Positions 5,292-11,422 of a stretch of 11,422 nucleotides of DNA are shown piece by piece. Numbering within the stretch: the first letter of the stretch is position 1; every line of letters begins with the position of its first letter. Both the position numbers and the translations under genes were made by a program. Below the pieces are notes generated by a model that had not been told where the DNA came from, ran no database searches, and saw only the letters and a list, made by a program, of their open reading frames with translations. Origin of the DNA: Opitutales bacterium (lineage in GTDB: Bacteria > Verrucomicrobiota > Verrucomicrobiia > Opitutales > Oceanipulchritudinaceae); NCBI GenBank assembly GCA_007123395.1, contig SKLD01000305.1:1-11422 (forward strand). Reading direction: 5' to 3'.

Positions 5292-6998
5292 CTATTCGTT
5301 AGGGAGCGCCCGCCCGCGCCTTACATCTCTCAAGGCAGAAGATACGGACTGCTGTGGGTCCGTGTACCCGTGGAACCAGAGACGGCTACTGTCACCGCCG
5401 GGAGCAAGGACATCTGCCCAACTGCGGCCCCCGACATTTGGATTCGCGCTTCCACATGCAATCATTGAACCAATCCTGAGGTTACCGCCGTTGACAATCG
5501 CAATCTCACCCGACGCGGTCACCCGCACAAACTGATCCACCCGTATCCATCCGTTGACACCTTGGATCGCCGAGACCCCGCCGTCCCCAACCCCATGCCC
5601 GATGAACATGAAAGCCTCCAGATCGGGGCTCATGAGGTAGCCCATGAGGCTCTCCACGGTTGCCTGCATATCCACATGCACGGTGAAACCCAGTCCTTCG
5701 AGCTGAAGTTTCGCGGCATCCACGGCACTTGTCGGGTCGATATCGGGCAGGCCGAAGACACGGTGGACCCAGCGCCCGATGGCGTATCTGGGCTGACGCG
5801 AGACGTCGCCCACGGCAATCACCGCGTTGGCACCGTCCGGCAGCGGTCTCGCCTCCGCCGGTTCACCGTTGCTCCCGTTGCCCGAAAGCCGTCCTTTCGG
5901 CCCGTAGAGGTGCACCACCGCCGCGGTGCCGCCGCCGAGGAGGGCGCCGGTGCGCATGGCTTTCCAGATGTCCTGCCCGTAGACGGCGGCGGTCATGGCG
6001 CTGGAGAGCGCCCCGACGACCGTGCCGTGGGCGACGGCGTGGCCGAGGGTGTCGGCGGCGAAACCCATCCACGCGGCTGCACCGTCCGCTATGGGCACGG
6101 CGATCATGCCCGCGACGGACCCGATGGCCATGCCTTTGAGGAAGGCTCCCGCCGTGGCCCCGTTGGCGGCGGCCCCCACAGCGCCGCCGATGAGACCGGC
6201 AACGGGGGCGGGAACGCCCACCATCGTCAGCGCCACGGTGATCACCGTGCCAATATAGGGCCGCACGGCTTTCCATACCTTGCCGAGCGCGCGCCCGATC
6301 TTCTTGAAAATATACCCGCTCGGGTCGACGTAACTCAGGGGGTTGTTGAGGACGTAGGTGTAGCGGTTGTAATTTTGCAGGTTGTTGGGCTCCTGCACGA
6401 AGGGGTCGGCGGAGAGGAAACGCCCGGTGCCGGGGTCATACAGCCGCCCGCCCATGTGGACGAGGCCGGTGCCGCCGAGCATGCGGTGCCCGCCGAAGCC
6501 CTGGTCGGCGGGGTAGTCCGGCCACGCGCTGAAGAGCGGGAGGTTCTGCCATGTGCCGGGGTTGCGCGGCTGCCCCCATGCGTCGAAGCTGAACTCGTCG
6601 GCGATGGCCCCGCTGCGGCTGAGCACGAGGCTGGCCGAGCCGAGGTGGTCGCCCACGGTGTAGCTGCCGGAATCTTCGACAAAGAACCCGTTGTTGTAGA
6701 TCTCAACGAGCCGCGCGGTGGCTCCGCCGTAGCGTGAAGTTTCAGCGAACGCCGCGCCGTAGCGCGCCGGTCGCGCGCATCGCCGCCGCTCCGGGCTGCC
6801 GACCCGAGGCCCGGCAGCACGGCCCGCCAGCCGCAGGCAGGCGCACCGTCTAAGTAGGAGCGCGACCTCTTTGTCCGCACCACGCCCGCGCCGGGGCCCG
6901 GGAAAGCCGCCCGGCCACGACCAGACGCCCCGCCGCAGCCCGGTCCCGTACCGGGGCCAGCGCCCGCGGCGCGAAGAGCCTGTAGGCAATGTTGTCAC
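5292..6998 (-). CDS. Rhs core fragment with C-terminal module B (caspase-like tip)
   Basis: Rhs similarity covers 6729-5292. From a GTG at 6998 the frame encodes 568 residues. Residues about 90-229 are the Rhs-associated core (VGDHLGSASLVLSRSG, RLYDPGTGRFLSADPF, DPSGY). Residues about 263-370 are a glycine-zipper-like hydrophobic domain shared with module C. The tip after LYGPKGR contains AFMFIGHG (His468) and, 47 residues later, SMIACGSA (Cys515). This is the clan CD peptidase pattern (caspases, CHAT), with each catalytic residue at the end of a hydrophobic strand, so a cysteine protease toxin is likely but unproven. The GTG overlaps the protease stop as GTGA and has GGAGG 8 bases upstream. 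However, its first 90 residues are Arg/Gly-rich and unlike Rhs, so they may be a translated scar. The longer frame to 7097 is not credible. N-terminally truncated; otherwise intact. Confidence 0.75.
   Translation of the reverse strand: MTTLPTGSSRRGRWPRYGTGLRRGVWSWPGGFPGPRRGRGADKEVALLLRRCACLRLAGRAAGPRVGSPERRRCARPARYGAAFAETSRYGGATARLVEIYNNGFFVEDSGSYTVGDHLGSASLVLSRSGAIADEFSFDAWGQPRNPGTWQNLPLFSAWPDYPADQGFGGHRMLGGTGLVHMGGRLYDPGTGRFLSADPFVQEPNNLQNYNRYTYVLNNPLSYVDPSGYIFKKIGRALGKVWKAVRPYIGTVITVALTMVGVPAPVAGLIGGAVGAAANGATAGAFLKGMAIGSVAGMIAVPIADGAAAWMGFAADTLGHAVAHGTVVGALSSAMTAAVYGQDIWKAMRTGALLGGGTAAVVHLYGPKGRLSGNGSNGEPAEARPLPDGANAVIAVGDVSRQPRYAIGRWVHRVFGLPDIDPTSAVDAAKLQLEGLGFTVHVDMQATVESLMGYLMSPDLEAFMFIGHGVGDGGVSAIQGVNGWIRVDQFVRVTASGEIAIVNGGNLRIGSMIACGSANPNVGGRSWADVLAPGGDSSRLWFHGYTDPQQSVSSALRDVRRGRALPNE
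5889..6208 (-). repeat. Rhs linker repeat, copy in module B
   Basis: Partner of 1963-2282 (320 bp, gapless, about 95% identical). It codes for the hydrophobic glycine-rich domain between the Rhs core and the variable tip; the tips diverge immediately after codons for LYGPKGR. Confidence 0.9.
6312..6729 (-). repeat. Rhs core repeat, copy in cassette B
   Basis: Partner of 3733-4150 (418 bp, gapless, about 93% identical). Similarity ends abruptly at 6729, where cassette B meets the GC-rich junction sequence, and at 6312, just after the DPSGY codons. Confidence 0.92.
6730..6994. other. GC-rich, hairpin-rich junction without a convincing gene (REP-like element inside)
   Basis: These 265 bases between the protease stop and the Rhs homology are extremely GC-rich. 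They are open in more than one frame, but the translations are Arg/Gly/Ala-rich and resemble no protein I know. Several inverted repeats are visible. GCTGCCG at 6795-6801 pairs with CGGCAGC at 6812-6818, and CCCGGT at 6939-6944 with ACCGGG at 6950-6955. A REP-like GTAGGAGCGCGACCTCTTT sits at 6854-6872 and folds with the following GTCCGC. A 10-bp direct repeat CGCCGTAGCG (6725-6734 and 6755-6764) straddles the point where Rhs similarity stops. None of the hairpins has a T-tract, so I do not call a terminator. I read this as an intergenic repeat plus a recombination scar. Confidence 0.55.
6854..6877. repeat. REP-like palindromic element
   Basis: The sequence starts GTAGGAGCG and contains GCGCGAC, then CTCTTT, then GTCCGC, which can pair as a short stem with one bulged C. 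This form resembles the GTAGGAGCG-type REP palindromes common in GC-rich bacteria. Only one copy is present in the window, so repeat status cannot be shown here. Confidence 0.35.
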
Positions 6999-9900
6999 TC
7001 CGCCCCCCTCCAAAGCCACACACCGGCGGAGCCGTCGTAGTAGGCGGGGAGGCCCGCGGGTTTCCAGAGCCATCCGGCGGCGGCGGTCCAGAACCATGTG
7101 CCGACGCCCTCCGCCTCCGAAGTGAAGAGCCAGCCATGGTCCGCCGAGTAGGTCCAGTCGAGGGACTCGGGATAGAGGTAGTCGCCGTCTTCTTCGTACC
7201 AGCCGGTGGTGCCGACGGGCGCGAGCGCCGGAAATGCGTCGTGCAGACGGGCCGGGACAAAATGGGCGTGCAGGATGTGGCGCCGCGTCATTTCAATGCC
7301 GGTGACGCGCGTGTCCGGATCGAGGGCACCGTTCCAGCCGAGGAAGCGGAACCCTTCGGACGGCAGGGCCTCGATGTTGACGAGGGTCCCGAACGGCATG
7401 CTCGCCTTGACTTGGTCGGAGAGGACCGAGCCGTGCCGGGACGGTTCGACGAGGAGCGAGATCTCCGGGTTGTAGGCGAAGACCGGCGAACGCATGACAT
7501 TGTTGTCCGTATTGGTTTCATCGATACGCCGGTCGGCATTGACTTCGACACGCAGGCGGTAATCGCCGAGAGGCGTGCCGGGCGGCAGTTGCCAGTGCAG
7601 GCTGTAGGCGCGGGCACCGCCCGGGACGAGGCCGGAGGCGTCGACCTCGCGGTCGCCGAGGAGCACAGCCTCGTCCGGCGCGCCGGACGGTTCCAACCAT
7701 CCCCGCACGGCGAGGTGCACGCCGCTGCCCATTCCGAGGATACCGTTGTTGGCGACGCCGACGCGCGCCGACAACGTCGGGAACGGTCCCGCCTCGGTAT
7801 CGGTGACCGCCACGTCCGCGAGGATGAAATCATTGGCCTCGAACACCAGAACATCTCCCGAAGCAGAGAGAAAGAAGAGCCGTGTGCCCGCGTGCCAGAG
7901 CGTGACGGTGCCGCCCGAGGCATGGAGCGGCAGCAAGCTGCCATCGGCGAGGACGACGTGCCGCACCCCTCCGCTCACCGCGATGAAAGTGCCGTTACCG
8001 AGGTCCTGGAAGGCCTCGAGCGCCGCCGCCGTTTCGACGAGGGTCCGCAAGCGGCCGGAAGGCCCTTCGAGGACGGCAAAGGCGCGCCGGTCGCCGCGCA
8101 CGAAGAGGAAGCCATCGTGGCGGGTCCATCCGTCCGGGTGCGGCAGGCGTGTGAAGTGGCGGAAGTCGGTCGTCAGGTAGCTGGCTTCCGGCGAGGGAAC
8201 AAGGTAAACGCCACCGCGCTCGAAGACGCGCACATCCGGCCCGATGGGCGAGGTCGACTGCGGAAAACCGACCGGCTCGCGCACAAACGCCCATTGCGGC
8301 CCGGGACCGTCGAGGCGGAAGAGCCGCCCGTCGCCCATGAGGGCGTGGATCTTTCCGTCGAAGGCGAAGAGATCGCCGAAGTAGCCGCGGGTGCCGTCCG
8401 GCTTGGGAAGTGGTTCGATCTCCGCCGCGCCCGGATAGATGACCCAGCCCAGGTTCGGGGAATCCGGCGACGCTGTTGCTCCCACCGCAAACGTCCCGTC
8501 GGCGGCGGAGTAGGCACGCTGCGGAAAGAGTCCCGCCGGGGCGGTCCCGGCCAGTTCCGTCCATTCAAACCCGTCGACCGACGAGTAAACCTGACCGGTG
8601 AACAAACGTACGGCAAAGGCCCTCTCAGCCGAAGTAAAGTAGCGGGTCGGCGGTTCCAACCCGGCATCGGGAAAGACGCGGCCCGCCGTCGTTTCGAGAG
8701 GCAGGGTACCGACCAACGCGAACGATCCCGAGGCGGTTGCCCAACCGTCGTCATAAAGGACGCGCACCTCGTAGTGGCGCATGCCCGGTTGGTCGATCCA
8801 AACGGCAAACCGGGACTCGTCGGGATTGGCAGCGGCCACGACCTTACCGTCGCTCCATAGTTCAAGAGCCACGGCGCGGTCGGCGTCGGGCACACGCGCT
8901 TTAACCTCCCACACCGCGGGCACCTCCCTCGCGACCCCGCTGCCTTCGATGACGAGGACCGGCGACGCGCGGTGATCGGCCCCGGCCAAACGTGCTCCTT
9001 GCAGTGCGCTTCCGAGAAAGCGGAAAGCCACCGCAGAGCCCCGCGCAACCGGATACACCTCCGGATCCGTGGCAAACCAGTCGGTGCCGTTGCGCGAACC
9101 ATACCATTGTACCTGCCCGCTGCCAGAATCGGCCAGCTGCCCAAGCACGAGAAACACATCCCCACGCGGTTCCATGACCGAAAAGACCGAGGTGAAATGA
9201 CTCTCGAGAGATGTCCACTCCGCGCCGTCGGCGGAAAAATGAAGCACGTCACCAGCGCGGAGCAGGAATCCGCCAACGGCGGAAAAGAGATTAAGGTAAG
9301 GCTCGCCTCCGCCCTCATCAATCAACGTTTCCTGCCACTCCGAATCCTCCGTTTCGCGGCGGAGGACGCGCAGGCGCCAACCCCAGTCAATTTCTATCGA
9401 GGCTGCCACCCACACACCGTCGCGCAGAACCGCCCGTGTCGGCGCGGGCGGCGCGAAAGGAGGCTCCGGACGCCACGTGCGTCCGTCCTCCGACGTCCAA
9501 AAATCGGTGCCGGGGGAAACCATGCCGTAGAATCCCCCGCCCCCGGCCGAAACTGACATCGCGGCGTCGAGCACCGGATCCGTCTCCACCGCTTCAAAGA
9601 AACCCTCCGCGCCAATGCGGAAAAACCGCCGGTCATCCGCCGCGAATGCGCGGAACAACGCCTCGCCGCCCGCCGATCCGAGGTAGGTGATCATCCCACG
9701 CTCGTCGCGCTGCACGTGCTGGCCCGACGGCAGCAGCTCATACAGGCGGTTCAGCGCATAGCGGTAGACGCGTCCGCCCGCCTCAATCAAGGCCGGCTCG
9801 CCGGGCAAGGTGCTTTCGTCGACCCGCGGCGGAACGATCATCCGCACCGCGCCGGTATCCGGATACTCAATACGGAAGACACGTCCGCCCGACTCCCGGT

Positions 9901-11422
9901 CGGCGACGAGGCTGCGGTCGTGGTCGTAGTGATGCGTCACCTCGATCACATTGGAAATATCGGGCGGATGCACCGTCCACGACCGCCCGTCGCGGAAGTC
10001 GTGCACAAACTCCCCGGCTTGAAACCCTCCGGGAAAGGTGGCGAAGCGCGTTCCTGAAGTCAGTTGAACGTGCGTTTCAAAGGGCGAAAACGCGCGCCAC
10101 AGACCGTCTCCGCCATGGGTGAAAAGCCAGCGGTTTCCGCTCATCCCGAGGACGCTTCCGGTCAACGGATCCTCAAAAACCGGATACACATCAACCTCCG
10201 TGTACGGCGTCCAGTCGAGCCCGTTGACAGACCGGAAGATACCGGCAAGGGTCCCGCCGTAGTAGAAAAAGGCGCCGTCGCCGTAAGAGATGGACCCGAT
10301 TCCCGTGTTTCCCGCGGTCGGATCGGCGGCGGCCAGCGCCGTGCGCGCCACCGGATCGACCAGCACGTAACCACTGCCCGGCCGGCGCACAATCATTCGA
10401 TCGGCACCCGCCGTGATCTGCCAGAATTCCCAGGGTGCGCCGGTGCCCGTCGGCAGGTCGACCCATGCCTCCCATGTATCCAGGTCTTCACTGCGCCGCA
10501 GGCGCCCCGCCACGTCCACCGCCCAGTAGGCACCGAAGGCATGCACGAGGCCGCTGTGCAGATTGTCCGCCGCGAAAGGAACGCCCGCCGACCGCCACTC
10601 CGCAAGGTCGCCGCTCCAAAGGGCGTGGCCACGGTAGTGGCCCACATAAATGCCACCCACCCGCCGGATCTCGCGCGGGGGGAAGTCGGCCAGGAAATGC
10701 CAATCCAGTTCCTCAACCGGATCAAGCCTCACTGGAACGGGCGCCGTCTCCACCATGCCCCACGGGCTTGTCACGCGGGCTACATAATTCCCCGCATGCG
10801 AAGCGTCTGCGCCCGGAATGACGAGCCGCGGCGAGGTCGCCCCCGGCACGGGTTCGCCATCGCGGTACCATTGATACGACCGCGGTGGCGATCCGTCCGT
10901 CTCAAAGAACAACTCCACGGTCTGTCCGGTGACGATGGTCGCGGCGACGGTCGCGCGGAGAATCGTCGGCGGCTCCTTCTCCATCGTCACCGTCGCTGTC
11001 TCGCTCACCACCTCGCCGAAGACGTCACGAACGACCAGATGGTATTCGCCCTCATCCGCTTCGATAAACGGACCGATGATGAGTTCAGGCCCGTGGCGGA
11101 CGTCCAAAGCATCGCCGTTGAAAAACCAGACCATCTCTGTTCCGGCGCTCGACACCGTTTCGGCCCGCAGGACAAGCGTATCACCGTATTGACCTTCGAC
11201 GGACTCCGGATGCACGGTGATCCGCGGCGCGCGCCCTTCGCCCGGCGCCATGGCATGCCCGAGGTCGAGAAGGGCGCCCGACACCGACTTGCCCACAAGC
11301 GCCGGGGCATGCCGCGCGCGGTCGATGATGCGCGAACGGATTTCGGCGTGCTCCGCCTGCGGATGCTCCGCGAGAACGAGGGCGAGCCCTCCGGAAACGA
11401 CGGCGGCGGCCTGCGAGGTGCC
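6995..11422 (-). CDS. Multidomain subtilisin-like (S8) extracellular protease, 3' part
   Basis: The frame is open to the window edge, so the gene starts upstream; 1475 residues are visible. The first are GTSQAAAVVSGGLALVLA, the S8 motif carrying the catalytic Ser (codon 11414-11416), followed by the usual C-terminal subtilase helices. Then come, approximately: an Ig-like domain at 11230-10980 and a second at 10975-10720 (SYQWYRDGEPVPGA..SHAGNYVARVTS). A long beta-propeller-like region (10715-7850) has Asp-box-like motifs (RSVNGLDW, TSEDGRTW, FSADGAEW, SVDGFEW). A CARDB-like domain follows (7820-7490, RIDETNTDNN), then an InlB-type bacterial repeat (7480-7250, GFRFLGWNG). A Trp/Tyr-rich C-terminal domain ends the protein (GWLF..WFW..GWLW..WLW). 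It is very probably exported and may act on, or bind to, polymers outside the cell. Asp and His of the triad lie outside the window. The stop overlaps the possible GTG of Rhs-B. Confidence 0.87.
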   Translation of the reverse strand, partial: GTSQAAAVVSGGLALVLAEHPQAEHAEIRSRIIDRARHAPALVGKSVSGALLDLGHAMAPGEGRAPRITVHPESVEGQYGDTLVLRAETVSSAGTEMVWFFNGDALDVRHGPELIIGPFIEADEGEYHLVVRDVFGEVVSETATVTMEKEPPTILRATVAATIVTGQTVELFFETDGSPPRSYQWYRDGEPVPGATSPRLVIPGADASHAGNYVARVTSPWGMVETAPVPVRLDPVEELDWHFLADFPPREIRRVGGIYVGHYRGHALWSGDLAEWRSAGVPFAADNLHSGLVHAFGAYWAVDVAGRLRRSEDLDTWEAWVDLPTGTGAPWEFWQITAGADRMIVRRPGSGYVLVDPVARTALAAADPTAGNTGIGSISYGDGAFFYYGGTLAGIFRSVNGLDWTPYTEVDVYPVFEDPLTGSVLGMSGNRWLFTHGGDGLWRAFSPFETHVQLTSGTRFATFPGGFQAGEFVHDFRDGRSWTVHPPDISNVIEVTHHYDHDRSLVADRESGGRVFRIEYPDTGAVRMIVPPRVDESTLPGEPALIEAGGRVYRYALNRLYELLPSGQHVQRDERGMITYLGSAGGEALFRAFAADDRRFFRIGAEGFFEAVETDPVLDAAMSVSAGGGGFYGMVSPGTDFWTSEDGRTWRPEPPFAPPAPTRAVLRDGVWVAASIEIDWGWRLRVLRRETEDSEWQETLIDEGGGEPYLNLFSAVGGFLLRAGDVLHFSADGAEWTSLESHFTSVFSVMEPRGDVFLVLGQLADSGSGQVQWYGSRNGTDWFATDPEVYPVARGSAVAFRFLGSALQGARLAGADHRASPVLVIEGSGVAREVPAVWEVKARVPDADRAVALELWSDGKVVAAANPDESRFAVWIDQPGMRHYEVRVLYDDGWATASGSFALVGTLPLETTAGRVFPDAGLEPPTRYFTSAERAFAVRLFTGQVYSSVDGFEWTELAGTAPAGLFPQRAYSAADGTFAVGATASPDSPNLGWVIYPGAAEIEPLPKPDGTRGYFGDLFAFDGKIHALMGDGRLFRLDGPGPQWAFVREPVGFPQSTSPIGPDVRVFERGGVYLVPSPEASYLTTDFRHFTRLPHPDGWTRHDGFLFVRGDRRAFAVLEGPSGRLRTLVETAAALEAFQDLGNGTFIAVSGGVRHVVLADGSLLPLHASGGTVTLWHAGTRLFFLSASGDVLVFEANDFILADVAVTDTEAGPFPTLSARVGVANNGILGMGSGVHLAVRGWLEPSGAPDEAVLLGDREVDASGLVPGGARAYSLHWQLPPGTPLGDYRLRVEVNADRRIDETNTDNNVMRSPVFAYNPEISLLVEPSRHGSVLSDQVKASMPFGTLVNIEALPSEGFRFLGWNGALDPDTRVTGIEMTRRHILHAHFVPARLHDAFPALAPVGTTGWYEEDGDYLYPESLDWTYSADHGWLFTSEAEGVGTWFWTAAAGWLWKPAGLPAYYDGSAGVWLWRGAE
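7007..7011 (-). promoter_or_regulatory. Shine-Dalgarno-like GGAGG before the GTG at 6998
   Basis: On the minus strand GGAGG lies 8 bases upstream of the GTG at 6998-6996, which overlaps the protease TGA (6997-6995) as GTGA. Position and strength fit translational coupling of the Rhs-B frame to the protease gene. The same bases encode the last codons of the protease (L-W-R-G-A-E), so the match may be coincidental. Confidence 0.4.

Noticed and set aside
487..6729. Composite transposon carrying the Rhs cassettes
   Set aside because: Only one IS copy is present and its 9-bp duplication flanks that single element, so the cassettes were not carried in with it.
5562..6737. 391-codon plus-strand open frame
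   Set aside because: Antisense shadow of Rhs-B; similar antisense frames appear opposite the duplicated Rhs segments because the DNA is duplicated.
6939..6955. Intrinsic terminator after the protease gene
   Set aside because: A hairpin is present but no T-tract follows on the minus strand.
6999..7097. Rhs-B start at 7097
   Set aside because: It lies deep inside the protease coding sequence and adds only Arg-rich frame-shadow residues.
6989..8860. 623-codon plus-strand open frame
   Set aside because: It is antisense to the protease gene, whose translation has clear Ig, CARDB and InlB-like domains. The plus-strand product is low-complexity and typical of antisense frames in GC-rich DNA.
1..11422. 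CRISPR array, tRNA, rRNA or integron attC array
   Set aside because: No regularly spaced short repeats, no cloverleaf or rRNA-like sequence, and no integrase were seen; the repeats present are long, coding Rhs segments.

Overview
The window looks like an accessory region of a GC-rich Verrucomicrobiota genome, probably class Opitutia (Puniceicoccales/Opitutales-like). I infer this from the large extracellular protein on the right. It joins a subtilisin-type protease to immunoglobulin-like domains, Asp-box-like repeats, a CARDB-like domain and an InlB-type repeat. It ends in a Trp/Tyr-rich domain of the 'GWLF..WFW..GWLW..WLW' kind that I associate with secreted proteins of that class. No rRNA, tRNA or housekeeping gene is present to confirm the taxonomy. 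All supported genes lie on the minus strand, so the biological order runs from high to low coordinates.

Reading 5'->3' on the minus strand: (1) 11422-6995 is the 3' part of a multidomain subtilase; its catalytic GTS motif sits on the last bases of the window and its N-terminus lies outside. (2) 6994-6730 is a very GC-rich, hairpin-rich junction. (3) 6998/6729-5292 is an Rhs core fragment with C-terminal module B, which ends in a caspase-like (clan CD) His/Cys domain. (4) 5278-4838 is a small lipoprotein with a pseudopilin-G-like C-terminus. (5) 4833-2812 is a longer Rhs core fragment with C-terminal module A, faintly colicin M-like at its end. (6) 2786-2322 is a second, unrelated small lipoprotein. 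(7) 2283-55 is an orphan Rhs C-terminal module C, without an Rhs core and interrupted by an intact IS4-family element (487-1794). (8) 42-1 is the start of a third small ORF with a signal-peptide-like N-terminus, cut by the window edge.

The main reading is an array of three Rhs C-terminal cassettes (B, A, C), each followed within 12-25 bases by a small secreted protein. This is the architecture expected of polymorphic toxin and cognate immunity pairs, here with candidate immunity proteins that are exported lipoproteins. Neighbouring cassettes share direct repeats: 418 bp, about 93% identical, between B and A; and 320 bp, about 95% identical, between B and C. Recombination between them would graft a new C-terminus onto an Rhs core. 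None of the cassettes carries a full Rhs N-terminus, so they are probably displaced or silent cassettes of a system whose complete Rhs gene lies elsewhere.

The IS element is young and well preserved: imperfect 17-bp terminal inverted repeats, an intact transposase and a perfect 9-bp target duplication. Removing the element and one copy of the duplication rejoins module C in frame.
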